NCBI RefSeq assembly: GCF_047495875.1 | Contig: NC_092461.1 | Span: 96,540,431 to 96,604,430 of the forward strand | Origin: Pithys albifrons albifrons | Lineage: Eukaryota > Chordata > Aves > Passeriformes > Thamnophilidae | DNA length: 64,000 nt | Reading direction: 5' to 3' | Shown here: in pieces, positions 1 to 12,795 of the stretch | Position numbering within the stretch: position 1 is the stretch's first letter | Layout of the letters: each line of letters starts with the position of its first letter | Made by a program: the position numbers and the translations under genes | The notes under the pieces: generated by a model | Seen by the model: only the letters and a program-made list of their open reading frames with translations | The model's database searches: none | What the model was told of the DNA's origin: nothing

Positions 1-3000
1 CTATATTGGAAAGCGTACATTATAGAATATTAAACTAAGATTTAAAAAAAAATAATTTGAACTGTATTCATTAGTTTTCAAACAAAGGGGTTTTTTTAAT
101 ACAGTCATATTCTGTCTCTAGTTATTTAAATACCAGTCACTGAAAAATCATAGAGGAACTTCTGAATCTGAAATTCAAACAGAAATAGGTGTGACAACTC
201 TTACAGTCTTCATCTGTCATTATCATAATTAATTTCAAATTCCAGAAATAGTTTGTATGGTAAAATAGCTCTGATTAACCCAATCCTCTCTCTGTTTTTC
301 ACAGTAGCATCTTATCACTTTTTGTTAAAAAGAGGATAACACTTTTTATGCTATTGGAGAAAAAGTCAACATCCTTTATATTAAGTTTGGAGATTTCAGA
401 ATTGGGTGACATCCATGGGGAAAGAGTAGGGGAAAACCCCAAATCCTGTAATTGACAGGTTTGATTTGAATCACTGGAAGTCAATTAACATTGCTGCAAT
501 TTTCTAATAATTTTAAACAGAATTATTATGTTGTTCATCCAAAGTCTTCTGGAAGTAATTTTGGAAAGGTCTTTTAGAGATCTTATAGAGATATTGAGTT
601 AAATTTGGTTATGGCATCTTTTCATTAAGTTGCTTTATTTGTGGATGCATTAACCTTGAACAAAAAGGTAAATACTAACCCTCATATTTTTCCTGCAATT
701 GAAGAAAAAGTAAGTCCATCTTTTAAAACTTGTTTTTGTCTCTGTCTTGGATTGGTTATTCAGTTTCTTGTTCAAGTAGTCACATAACACTCCATTTTTT
801 TGCACTCTGTAAATATTATCTTTTGTTTAAGACAATTTTCCTTTTATCATTTATATGAAATACTTCTGAATTTAAAAGTTTGCTCAACTAATTTAGACAG
901 AAGACAATTACTTTTTGATAAATATAGGGCTATGTAAAATAATACCAACAGACATTCCGACTTTCCATAAAGTGAGAAAAAATATATATAAAATATGTAT
1001 ACAGCTGAATGACAGCTGAAAAGGGAAGTGTTTCTGTGGAAGAACAGCAAGAACTTCACTAAAACAGGAGTTTCCAAAATATCAGTGACAGATATGAAAA
1101 CAAAACCACATCTTCACAGCTGATCATTTTGTGCAATAAAACTGCTAAATGAAACAGATGTCTCTCCATTTCTCAGCTTGGCTGACATGAATCACAGATG
1201 CCCATTAGCCAAAATAACTATAAGAAACACTTTATACTAAAAGTAGCAGAGAAATATTTCCCAGAATGTGGATTTTTTTTAGTACTTGAGTCAAATGAAA
1301 AAGCTTTGCAGTGCTGACTGACACACTGCTCAGGCATTTCAGAGCTGGGTAACGATTCCCTGCTCAAGGCTGCCAAGCACACAGGGCAGTCTTTAGGCAC
1401 CTTGGTTGCTCTAATAACATTTGGATTGAATTAAGAGCTAAAAGAAATTAAATGAGAGGTATTCTCTTTCTTTGCTTATATATAGCACATGTTTTCATTT
1501 CTTGCATTATATCTGGAAGCCTTGCTCATTATAATTTTCTTTTTCCTGGTCACCCATGAAGATCTTCTGAAAAGTCATTCTGAATTTGGAGGTTTTATAC
1601 AGTGACTCTGGACAGTTATATGTGTATACATATAATTTAAATTTGATTACCCATCCCAAGTGAAATTATTATTATTATTTATAGAATACAAAGGGATACA
1701 GCTTGAAGTGTTCTCAACATTGCAGGTTGGTATTTGTTTTAAATATGTCACTCTGATGTACAACTTGCAACTCCCTAGAAGCCTTTATGTGGATATCTCA
1801 GTGTCTCAAATTCAGCTCCCCTTCCAGACTTTTATGTAATATATGCAGAGGGGGGGAGGAAAAAGAAAACAAAACACATCACAAAAGAAGAATAAACAAG
1901 AAAATACCACCCCCCCAAACAAACAGAAACCCACCCAACTATAAAGTTTGAATTTGGTAAAGAGGTTAATGATTTTATGTGTGGTGTATAAATAAATTCC
2001 AAATCAGGTTACTAAGACTTACATGAATCTACAGGAGAGGCAATGGATCATCAAAATTGATAGCACCTTACCTATAAGAAAAATAAGTAGGTTAAAAGAT
2101 CTTTACAGGCTGAAGTGGATCTAAATATTGTTGTTCAAAAGCTTCATAATTTTTAGTGCAGGGATTCCCTTGGTTTTCTGATCTATTCTGTTCACTACAT
2201 AGTTCAGGCTTCTAGTGCCAGGCAGCATTTTAAAGCACTAAAATATGGGTTTGGGGGATTGCTAATTATTTTACAAGTTCCTGGCATGGTTTGGCTAAAT
2301 CTTGCTCTCCAAAACAATTTCCATGCATCATTTGTGAGTTAGATTTGGCCAGATACTATTGCTGGGAACTGTTTGCATGGTGTTAAGCTATTCTGGAGAT
2401 AATTTATTAGAATGGATTTTGCCAGACTGCTAACTGATTTCTGAGTCAAAGAACAGACTCTGCAGCACAGACATACTATTGTCAACTTTTGTAAGAATTT
2501 ACAATACCAGAACCTGAGTTTGGAAAGCATATGGGGAAACTACAATGTGCCCATTTTTAGATCCCTTTTCTTCCTTCCCTGCTCCCCATCTTTCTTGCTC
2601 AAGCCTCTTCATCACTCTGCTGTGACAATACTTTATCGAGTGGCCATGGACCAGCAGTGATTTCCAAGGACCAAAACATTTTTGAAGATAGGATGATATC
2701 TTAGGAAGAAATGGAGATGAAAACACTTAAGCACTAGTTATACTAAATGACATTATAAAATGGGCCACACCCTGCAAGATACTGTCCAGTCCCTTAAAAC
2801 AAATGTTAATTAGAAGGGTGAAAGGTCACAAATTTAACAGACCATCAAGAGAGGAACATAAGGAATTTAAGTTCACAGTAAAAATCCATTCCCCAAAAGA
2901 GGAGTGAGAATGGCTTGAAACATTCAATTTGGAAGTCAGCAAGAGAAACAAAAGGAAAAGAAAGAAAAATATTTATTTGCAAATGAATACATCTACGCTC

Positions 3001-4518
3001 CTACTCTTCATGTTTGTTGGATTTTCCCCTTTTTTATTTACTGTATAATTAAAATTGTCTTACATATTGCAGGAAAATATATATTTTTTGAAATAGACAT
3101 ACACGTATTTAATGTAAACAAAGTTTAATAGGTCTAAATACTTACATTGCTTCGCAAGGTTTATTTTCAAACTGGGAGAAAATACAAAAACTTGGTTTCA
3201 GCACAAAAGGCAAGGAAAGCCATACTGAAAACCCTACTACTTGAATATTTTACTTCTAATACTTCAAATGGGTGGTAGGGAAGATAATAGAAGGACACCA
3301 CAGACAAAAACAAGAAGTATTTTCAGGGCTGCATTCCAAGGGGGATATTTATACCAAGCTACATCTATAACATTTGTCATGATCTGAAATGTGAGCTTAA
3401 ATTAACAAAACCCCTTCATATGGGTGAATATAATCTTACTAATATCTAATTGATATTGTTTATATGTGTTCATATAACTATTTTTAGAAAGAAAAAAATG
3501 CTCTAGTTCTGTCAAAGTTTTTGGAATATTCTGATATTTCCTGAGTGTGATTTAAAAAAAATATTTATATTTACACTTCAATTTTGTAACTAGAGCTTCT
3601 GCTTGATTTGATCCTTCTGCTGAATTCACAAATAAACTTACAGACAAGAATACATTTCATGGTGAAAACAAATCCAAACGCCATATTCGTTTATTTAATT
3701 ATTAAATCAACGAGATTGGAAGGAACTTTCCAACAAGATGATGAGAAAAATTACACTAAGTGTATCCAAAAAGATCAAATGAGCCATCCACATTACTATG
3801 CTGAACAACACAACATAATTGATTTTTTTTTGTGTGTGTGTGTGTGTGTAAAGGAAATCAGGACTGCAATTCTTATACCTGAAATTAAGCTTTGTATTAC
3901 TTACATAATGGGTATTAAACCGATAGTGAATGCTTAATAAATTTGTTTTTCTTTTCCTTTCAGTTATTTACATTAGTTGATGGAGTCTAAAGCTATAATG
4001 ACTTAAAATGAAATGTTCTCCAATTTAGGAGAAATATAAATAATATGAAATTAAATTTTTACAAAATTATTATGACATGAAACTAGTTGTTCTAATTTCA
4101 TTAATTGTCTTGTATTCAGCCATGTTCTTTATCTGCTTAGTGAATTTAAACCTAGCACGGCAGTTTGAATTTTTAATGGGATCTCTTCAAGGAAGGAAAA
4201 GGTCAGTATTAACATAAAAATCTTCTTTAAGAACTGTGGTGCAAAGGTTTCTTAGCAGAGAACAGGTGTTGCTGCAAAACTAAACTCTGCCAAAACAGTC
4301 AAGTTAAAAGATTCTTGGAGGTAAGTTAGGAAAGACTGTCTGTCAGTCAGTGGTGACTGAAAAGTACTTTCTTTTGTTGTTAGTAAATCTATTTGTTGCA
4401 CATCGTAGTAAACCAATTTGTTGCATACAGAATAATTTAACATATGGTAATGATTTTTTAAAAACACCCCAGCCTTTTCATTGCTAAAAAAAAAAAATGT
4501 TCTCTTCTTCCCTTTCAG
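1..4518 (+). other. CDH10 intron upstream of exon A (3' portion)
   Basis: This is AT-rich intron sequence with no coding match on either strand. An A/C-rich tract lies at about 1857-1935 and a (TG)n run at 3831-3849. A T-rich tract and CAG acceptor close it. I see no intact transposon. The 5' end of the intron is outside the window. Confidence 0.8.
3831..3849. repeat. (TG)n microsatellite
   Basis: About nine TG units directly after a T run. Confidence 0.95.
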
Positions 4519-4813
4519 CTTCATTCTGACCAGGATAAGGGAGATGGATCCCTCAAATACATTTTGTCAGGAGATGGGGCTGGTACTCTTTTTATAATTG
4601 ATGAGAAAACAGGTGACATTCATGCTACTCGGAGGATTGACAGGGAAGAGAAAGCCTTTTACACCCTGCGTGCCCAAGCTATCAATAGAAGAACTCTGAG
4701 ACCAGTGGAACCTGAATCTGAGTTTGTCATCAAGATCCATGACATCAATGACAATGAACCAACATTTCCAGAAGAAATTTACACTGCTAGTGTTCCTGAA
4801 ATGTCAGTAGTAG
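4519..4813 (+). CDS. CDH10: CDH10 exon A: rest of EC1 and start of EC2
   Basis: This 295-bp exon starts in phase 0 with [10 protein letters not shown] after a pyrimidine-rich tract and CAG. It ends one base into a codon at a strong GTGAGT donor. It encodes residues 1-98 of the visible protein. The cadherin calcium motifs are present: DRE in the middle ([10 protein letters not shown]), EPESEF, and the EC1-EC2 linker DINDNEP. The W2/W4 strand-swap residues would lie in the preceding exon, outside the window. The open frame runs on into the intron to 4860, so it needs splicing to continue. Confidence 0.95.
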
Positions 4814-5101
4814 GTGAGTGCTTTATACTGAGACCCAGCTGCCAGTTCTGTGTTACTTGACAAATTATTTCCCCATCCTCTGAAAAGCAAGTCATGTGTG
4901 GAATTCTACCAGATGAGCAAAGTATTTTTCATTCTGGTTTATTTGTTCAAATACTGAAATTGCATCCAGAAATGGATTTTTATGACCTGAGATCTATTTC
5001 TACTTGGAATATTCAAATTATTAGCTTACAGTGCTTTGGAATATAAAGAGAAAGTAGGCAATGGTGAATCCTCCTCCTCCTCCTTAAGATCTGTTAGAAT
5101 A

Positions 5102-5690
5102 AGAATCATAGAATCAGTTGGGCTGGAAGAGATCTCTGAGATCATCAAGTTCAACCCTTAATCCAACCCCATTTTGATTATTAGATCATGGCACTCAGTG
5201 CCATGTCCAGTCTCACCTTAAAAACCTCCAGGGTCGGAGAATCCACCACATCCCTGGACAGGCCATTCCAATGCCTGACCACTCTCTCTGTAAAAAACTT
5301 CTTCCTGATATCCAACCTAAACCTCCCTTGGCAGAGCTTACACTCATGCCCTCTTGTCCTACTGTTTGTTGCTTGAGAGAAGAGACCAATACCCACCTGG
5401 CTATAACATCCTTTCAGGTAGTTGTAGAGAGTGATAAGGTCTCCTCTGAGCCTCCTCTTCTCCAGGCTAAACAAATCCAGGTCCCTCAGCCTTTCCTCAT
5501 AGAATTTGTGCTCAAGTCCTTTCACCAGCCTTGTTGCTCTTCTCTGGACCCGCTCCAGTACCTCAATATCTTTCCTGAACTGAGGGGCCCAGAACTGAAC
5601 ACAGTACTCAAGGTGTGGCCTCACCAGTGCTGAGTACAGGGGAAGGATCACTGCCCTTGTGATGACTAAAGTAGCCAGTTCAAAGCTCAA
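5102..5690 (-). mobile_element. CR1 LINE, 5'-truncated 3' end with reverse transcriptase C-terminus
   Basis: On the - strand this reads as the last 170 or so codons of a CR1 ORF2, including [38 protein letters not shown] and the [20 protein letters not shown] segment. This is followed by the CR1 3' UTR and the repeated GATTCTATGATTCT-type tail, seen on + as AGAATCATAGAATC near 5102. The frame is open from the truncation point to the ORF end, so the copy is fairly young. It lies antisense to CDH10. Confidence 0.95.
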
Positions 5691-6674
5691 TTTTTTTTTT
5701 CTTTCATTGGAGATTCCCAGTGGTAATAAGCACCGAAGGGAGAGCTGTCTCCACTTTCACTCTCTCTGTGGCTGAGGAAAATTATATATTGACTCATGTG
5801 CTGTTGAGGCATTGTCTGAAGGTAGACACTCTCTTTATTTTCTTTTCTTTCAGGTTTTTTTTTAAACATATAGACAAATCATCTTGTGCTTTAACTTCCT
5901 TCTTAACTCCATCCATGGATGGCAGCTTCAAGAATCTAAAAGAGTTGTTTGTGTTAATCTTTCTTCTGTTTGCAATGTATTTGCAGTTCCTGTCTTAACT
6001 ACACAATTGTGGCCTGGATCATGCCAACTGGTGAAATTTATAAACAATAATACTTTGGAAGATGAGCTATTATTAATTAGTGCATGCAACTCTTTTGGAG
6101 TAATTTTGAAAAACTAAAAACTATATGGTCTCTTTTAAAAATTAATAATAGTTTATTCATTGTATAACTGTAGCTAAAATAATATTAAATTGTAAATATT
6201 CAGAAAACAAGCAATAAATTCATCTTTTGGCTGTTTGAGTTACTACCACTGCCTGAACTAGATCAAACAGTGTTTTGAGATATTTTATATATACAGGTAT
6301 TGAATATTTAGTGCTTACTTTTTAGACTTCAGAAAATGTTAAATCAGCAAGAAAATACATAATTATTGAAAGAGAATGGCTTCTGCAAAGCTGTGCAGCA
6401 ATATGTGGAAGCATAATACTAACACTTTTCTATTCTTAAGATATTTCAAGCTTTTAGTTTTTGTATTGATAATTTCTAAAGGAGTCAACATTGTCCAAGC
6501 AGTTTTTATTATAAAGGAAAACAAATTAAAAAAAAATCTGACAGAGGATAGCATAAGGTTGTACTGAAATCTTACTGAACTAGTCCACATAAAGAGGAGA
6601 ATAGAAAAGTCTTCTGTCTTTATTGTCCCTAAATCTAACAAAATGTAATACCAATTTACTAATTTAGTGGTCAG

Positions 6675-6739
6675 TTCTCTCTCTCTCTCTCTCCCTCTCT
6701 CTCTCCATATACATATATATATGTACATATATATATATA
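6675..6739. repeat. Compound (CT)n-(TA)n microsatellite
   Basis: CT-rich repeat 6675-6706 followed by TA/CA-rich repeat to 6739. Confidence 0.95.
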
Positions 6740-8326
6740 GCTTTAGGAAAAGGAACTTGTAAGAACATTGCTGCACTTTCTAGAGAAGCATATGGCAAGA
6801 TTACAGTAGGGTTGAAAAATATATGTCTTAGAGTTTCCACTTCACTTCTCATGTTCTTTATATAAATTCCAGAAGACATTGTTTAAAATGTGATTGGAAG
6901 ATCTCCAAACATGATTCAGTGTTTTCATTACACACTATGCTATTACTATTCAGCTATTAACTACTCATTCCTAATTTTGTCAGTCTCGATTGCACAAATA
7001 TCATCTTTTTCTTCAAATGTTCTCAACATTCAAGGCATTATTTCAATGATTCTAGAGTATTTGGTCTGCAAGGTTCCAGTATATCTGTACATCTACATAG
7101 ATCATACAAATTTTGAATCTGCAATTTTTTTTTCTGCATCATAACAACGACAAAAGAGATTATAAGAGAACTATCCAGACACCACCATTGGCTAAAAAAA
7201 CTGAAAAAAAAATTTGAGTACATTTAGAGTGTTAACCCTCTACCTTTCACAAATAGTTGTGCTGAAACAAATAGACATTTTCTGTCAGTAAAATTACCAT
7301 AATTTAGAGAATTGTAACTCAGTTTAAATCTATCATGTTTCCAGATTTTATAAATGGGCCCATTCAGCTGTCAGATTGAGTGATAGGTTGAATTTTCTTT
7401 TAGCTTTATTACTTTTAGCTTTATGGCTGATCCCTAGAGGTATATGTTAATCTGTAGTCCATGAGGGTATGACATGATTCCTAAGTGATTAATTTCTTCA
7501 TAACACTAATTTAATTTTCCAACTTAAAAAAAAACCAACAAAAACCTAACTACTCTGTAATATCTAAACTAAAGATTAAACAGAGAAGGTGAGAAATGTA
7601 CTAAAAGAATAAGATGCATACAACTTTTGAGACAAATAGAATTAGTTAGAAATTGTAAAGTCAGAATGTAAGAATTCTTCTTATATTTGTATAATAGAAT
7701 ATTATCACATAATTAATTACCAAATCTTTTTAAATCAGTATTTTTTTCTCACATCATGCAATTTCCTGCATTGCTCTATTTTGCTCTCACCATGTTATAT
7801 TTATTTTTATTTTTTAGTTTTAGTCTTGCAAGTAGCCCATTACTTGTTGGGTACTGGTGATCATAGGCTAAAAAAGCGTCCAATTTATTGATGGAAGGAA
7901 TGCACAAAGAAATTGCAGTCTTCAATGTAATTATACTGTTACATTGAATGTCTCCTGTAGCAACCACCTCTGTGAGAATATAGGAACATTTAACTTTTCT
8001 GTTCGTGATTATCTAATCCAGCATAGTCAACAAAGTATGGCATTACTCTATTGGCAGTCTGCGAAAGAGATAGTGAGCAGTGTTGGAGGGAAGAGAGGTC
8101 TTTGCTTTCCCCTTGTCTGAGGGGGTGCAGAGAAGGGAGACAAGACCGGAGTCCAGGAGTCCAGGCAAGAGAGAGAGCTTATTGGGAAATCCCTGAGGTT
8201 TTGTAAGATCTCTGGGGGAATATAGGGGGAGCCCCCTACACCGAACTGTGTGTGGACTGATGGTCAGAAGAGCTCCGGCACAGCAGACATCAGAAGGCTT
8301 GATCAGAAGGCTCACAACTTAAGAAG

Positions 8327-8332
8327 TTTATT
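8327..8332 (-). promoter_or_regulatory. LTR polyadenylation signal
   Basis: AATAAA on the - strand, followed by a GT-containing stretch (TTGTGAG). It lies about 125 bp downstream of the TATA box of the nested LTR. Confidence 0.55.
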
Positions 8333-8454
8333 CAGATAGGTTAACAGACAGTTCTCATAGCTCACAGTAGAAGAAGTTAGTTCCTATTACATCAGTAGAT
8401 CTAGATCTGACTCACATCCTAGTAGATCTCTCTCTCACGCGGTAATGTCCACAC

Positions 8455-8462
8455 CTTTTATG
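8455..8462 (-). promoter_or_regulatory. LTR TATA box
   Basis: CATAAAAG on the - strand, with CCAAT-type motifs 40-80 bp upstream (at about 8490-8500 and 8533-8540). This is the likely promoter core of the nested LTR; activity is unknown. Confidence 0.5.
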
Positions 8463-9426
8463 CGCTCTCCCATCTAACATGCCACCACATAATTGGTTAA
8501 CCAATTCACCGTACATACACCACAGCCTCTTATTGGTCACAAGCCACCACACATACTCCAGGTAACTGTTCTCTTTAAGGTAGAACTCCAAACATCTTTC
8601 CTTAAGGGATGCACTTACACTCACCCCCACAGGGAAAGATGCCAGATCTGGGACTGGACTGGGTGAAAACTTAGGAAGGGGAAGGGTCTAAGGTCCATTA
8701 ACCAATGGAAATAGGACAAGGGCAGGGCTGGCTGGAGCCCTGAGCCTGCCCTCTCAGCCAGGAGGCATGGGGGTCTTACACATGGGGCTTCCCACTTTGG
8801 AATAGCAGGGCAGAGAGGAGAGGGGGGCCTTCCGATCCCCAGGGGTTTTCTGTGGGGGGAGGCTGTTGTGATGTCCTGGTCCCAGGGATCCCCCAAGGGA
8901 GGGGAGGCTGTTGTCCAGCCTGGGAAGAAACAATAACATGCTCAACATCAGCTTTGATGATGCTGGGGAACAAAAAGCCTCCGGGAGACACAAAGGAGAC
9001 AGGGAGGAGTAGATACAATACAAGGTGGGATGTGGTGTAACAGCCCCACATGGGATTGTAACAAGCTCAGAGAGGTGATACATAAACTTTGAAACTACAA
9101 AACTCATAACAAATAAAGACATAATTTTAAATCTTCAGCAACAAGTCTCTTAGTATGCATCTTCTCAGGTTCAAGGTGCTTCTCCTTGGAATTCATTTCA
9201 GCATTTTCCTACAAAATAGATTACTGGAACCACACCCAGCTTGCCATGGACAGACCCGTCAGGCAGACAGAGCATGATATGAAAGATTCCCTACCCTCAC
9301 TCTGTTCCACTTCACTGAATGTTGTGACTTAAGGGATAAGGAGGAATGGTTACAAGTTCCTGCCTAGTCCTGCAGGCGTGTCTTTTACGTGACTACTCCA
9401 CTTCCCAGATGCCCTTCCATAACAGG

Positions 9427-9722
9427 CTGAGGGTGGGTGCTGATCTCCCCTCTCTGCTAATTTGCAGTAGGACATAAGGAAATTGAATGAAATCTGAGCT
9501 TCAAGAGAGGCTCCCCTTGGACATTAGGGAAAGGTTCTTCACTTGGTCAGTCACTGGAATGGGCTCCCCAGAAAAGTGTCAGAGTTCAAGGAGTGTTGTG
9601 GATGCTTCTCTTAGTCATAGGTTTAGTTTTAGTTAGTCCTGTAAAAAGCAGGAATTTGGACTTGATGGTCCTTATTGATGCTTTCTAATTCAGTATATAT
9701 TATCATTCTATTATAGAATTAT
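9427..9722 (+). mobile_element. CR1 LINE 3' fragment
   Basis: This matches the CR1 3' region: TTGGACATTAGGGAAAGGTT, then CACTGGAATGGGCTCCCCAG, then GAGTTCAAGGAGTGTT, then a GGACTTGATGGTCCTT stretch, ending near TATATTATCATTCTA. The usual TTCTATGATTCT tail is decayed. The left boundary is approximate. Confidence 0.85.
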
Positions 9723-10663
9723 TCACTAAAAATGCATCTATATGTTTATAAATGCTACTGTCTATACCTCCAAGTTCAGTAGTTTATTATCAATCATTTT
9801 ATCAGGTACAAAGGTCAGATAACATACCAAAACAGTGTTTTTCAAATTACAATTTATTTAAACCAACTATATACAGTACATAGTTACTATATAGTAAATA
9901 GGATTCATAACAAATAAAAAGGCATGGCTCTTCCACTACCAAAGGTGGTAGAGGACCTGCTGCAGACAGATGGTAACATTGATCAGATGTTGTGCCTTTT
10001 ATTGGAAGAGACAATGCTGGAAAACTTCTTGTCCATTGATTCCAATTCCTGTAGATGATGTCATCATTTTTAAACATATTTTAACCACACATTTGATACC
10101 TTATGGATGATAAATATTTGTTCTTTTTTCATTTGTTATACTTTAAATCCAGGTCAGTCTGTAATATGATTAGTAACCTACAACTTGTATTTGTTCCTTG
10201 GATTTACGTTATTCTGAGACTGCATTCTCTAAATCTCTGCTATCTTCTGATGCCTGCACTCTCAATCCCAGTACTGAATAACACTGTTTCAAATGGGTTT
10301 AATCTTATCTTTACTTTAAGAAGTGTCAAAAAAAAAGAGTCAACAATTCTGCAGTTTTGCCACTGTGTTGTCAATTTATACACATTTGTACTGCAGCCAC
10401 AGTGATGAGTTGTTCACATGAACTCTGTAGGCACTCATCTGAATACCAGAAAGAAGATAAAAATGGTATCATATCATACTAAGAAAAGAAAGAATTGCAC
10501 AAGTAGCAAAAAACTTTAAATAATTGTAATATGTGCACCCTTGAAGTACAGGGTTTGCTCCATCCTAAAACACCATGTACTATGACTTACTACAAAGGTG
10601 ACCAGTAGGTAAGAGAAAGGCTCTTAAGTCTGTATCTACTCCATCTGCCCCCATCCTTAGGTA

Positions 10664-11230
10664 TCAAATCATGATGTAGACACCAACTTCTTTCAGACCA
10701 AACCCAGCAGTTTTGATTTCTTCCTCAGGTGTGGTGTTAACCAGAGAAATAGCTACTTTTGTGTCTTAACAAACACCCATAAATTCTTTGTTGTATTGTT
10801 CATCTTTCTTCTGCTTCTCATTAAACATAGAAAAGGCAGACATAAATAGGCCAAACAGAGGATCTTGGCTCAATATCCTGGAAGACAACTTGTTCTCCTG
10901 AAGTCTTTGTACTGATTATGGATATTTTATCTTTTCACTTTTTCCTTTCCTTACTTTCAAAGTTTATGACCCAGAATATTTTTATGGATTTGACAACAGT
11001 CTTCTGTTCTATCATATTTGTCCCATGTCTCTTTCTGCTCATTTGAAGGTTTCTTCTCAGAACTGCAGATGAATCTATTTTTCTTTACATGGATTTTCTC
11101 TTGGATTTTGCCTACTAATATATTTATAAAATATTTCAGAACTTTCTATTTAGACATTTTTTTCTTATCTTCACAACCGATATGTTCCCTAATAATTCCT
11201 TATCCTTTTTCTATCTCTATCTTTTCTGCT
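10664..11230 (-). pseudogene. Possible decayed processed pseudogene, parent unknown
   Basis: On the - strand, 10864 to 10664 forms a 66-codon frame broken by only one stop (TAA at 10766-10768). It contains a lysine-rich middle (MFNEKQKKDEQYNKEF) and an end reading PEEEIKTAGFGLKEVGVYIM before TGA. Upstream, one frame shift away, are further open stretches such as KTSGEQVVFQDIE and KNRFICSSEKKPSNEQKETW. No introns, and the composition is richer in charged residues than chance frames around it. I do not recognise the parent. It could also be chance. Confidence 0.3.
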
Positions 11231-12486
11231 TTTAAGTAGGTGATATCTGTATATTCTTCAGAAGATATAACCTCCAACTGTGTTTACATGTGAAGTACTG
11301 GTCAGGTATTCTACAGTCAGCATGTCATCTGTACCCCTCATTATTTTTTCTCTTCAGACAGCAGTTACAGCTACTACTGCTCAGCTTTCTATCTAGACTT
11401 CTTGTATTCTCCCTGATTAGTGCTGTTCACCAATTTACAAGGCTTAGTCCTCTCTGACATGGCATTTATCTTATAGCAGTTCCTTCTGGTTTCCTATTAA
11501 AATAGATTTCTTTTTTTTTTTCCTTGTACAGTTATCTCACCAAACTTTTTGCATCTTTTTATTTATAATTTCATGTTAATAATGATAGATTTTGAAAAAT
11601 CAAATTATTATCGTTTTAGATTTTTTACAAAGTTTGATTTCACTCTGTACACAATCCTGCCATAAGGAGATGGTACAAAAAGTTTAAAAAAAAAGTAAAA
11701 TAGATAAAAGAAAGCAAAAAGAAAAGGTACAAGATTAACATTATTTTTCCTTAAAAGGGACATTTAAAAAGAATGGAAAGTTTTCACAGATGTGTTTTCT
11801 ATAACTTTGTTTTCTCAGCTAGAGGAGTATCATGCAGTCAAAGACCATTCTGACATCAACTTCTCAGAATATGCAATCCATTCAAGTTCTTTTCTGTATT
11901 CTGCAGTATTAAATAGCTTCTTTCAGGAGAGATTGTATGTTATTATTTCCTCTCTTTTTCACTAGGAAGAGCAGAAAATTTCTGTTAATTTGGCCTGTTA
12001 TTTGTATGGATAATTTACTATGGAGGGTACTTGCTCTAGTTAAATATCCCATAACTCATTTGGGAGTAAAGAAAAGACAAAAATCTAAGTTTAGAATTCA
12101 GCTCTACAATGATTACTATGTGGGTTCCCTTTCCTAAGTAATTATCTTCAGTGATTCTTATTAATACGTATGCATCATAAATCCATTGTGAGTTTGAAGT
12201 CATTAATACTTGTATGGTGTTTGAAGATGTTTGCATCAAATATCTTTAAAAGGGACAAATATATTAATTACTTTTATAGTCCTAGACCCTAGGGAAATTC
12301 AAATATTATAATTAAAGTTATGTTAAAATATATCATCTGAGAACTACAATAATCTGATGGAAAACTTTATTTCTGGGCCAAGTTTTCCACTGTATAATTC
12401 TAGTTTATGGTGTAGTAAAATTTGCAGTTATGCAAAGAGAAAAGAATTCATTACTATTATTAATAACATAGACAGAGCCATATTCA

Positions 12487-12795
12487 TAAGTTCATAGAGT
12501 TGGAAGGGATGTTAAATACCATTCTGTTCCAACCCACCCTGCTGTGGGAGGGGATGCCACACACTTGACCAGGTTGCACAGAGCCCCATCCAACCTGGCC
12601 TTGAACACTGTCAGTGATGGGGCATCCACAACTTCTCTGGGCAACCAGTTTCAGTGTCTCACCATGCTCATAGTGAAGAATTTCTTCCTGATATCCAATC
12701 TAAACCTACGGTCTTTCAGTTTGAAGCCCCTTCCCATTGTCCTATCACTACATGCCCTTGTAAAAGTCCATCTCCAGTTTTCCAGTATATTATCA
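12487..12795 (-). mobile_element. CR1 LINE 3' fragment
   Basis: The 3' end at the left (TTCATAGAGTTGGAAGGGAT) is followed by typical CR1 sequence read backwards, with CATCCAACCTGGCCTTGAAC, TCCACAACTTCTCTGGGCAA and AATTTCTTCCTGATATCCAA. It is truncated at its 5' end near 12795 and diverged, with no open frame of note. Confidence 0.93.

Larger units (their letters stand above)
8221..8631 (-). mobile_element. Solo LTR nested inside the 8 kb LTR
   Basis: This 411-bp element is flanked by a perfect GGGAA duplication (8216-8220 and 8632-8636). Its ends are inverted: the - strand opens TGTGGGGG and closes CCCCCTATA, one base from a TA/TG-type terminus. On the - strand a TATA box (CATAAAAG) lies at 8455-8462, CCAAT motifs lie upstream of it, and AATAAA lies at 8327-8332. 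This is U3-R-U5 order. Removing it restores the alignment of the host LTR to its 61 kb relative. Confidence 0.82.
8038..9115 (-). mobile_element. LTR of an endogenous retrovirus, split by a younger LTR
   Basis: The two halves (about 8038-8220 and 8632-9115) align in order with the separate LTR at about 61034-61715. Shared blocks are GGGACTGGACTGGGT, CCAATGGAAATAGGACAAGG, and GTGCAGAGAAGGGAGAC further left. The - strand is the coding orientation, because in the 61 kb copy TATA and polyadenylation signals fall in the right order on that strand. The outer ends are not fixed. No gag, pol or env remains nearby, so it is probably a solo LTR. Confidence 0.75.

Noticed and set aside
5188..5633. Frames on + over the 5.1 kb CR1
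   Set aside because: They are antisense to the CR1 reverse transcriptase frame.
8621..9122. Pro-rich frames on -
   Set aside because: Within the 8 kb LTR, no viral protein motif; shadow frames.
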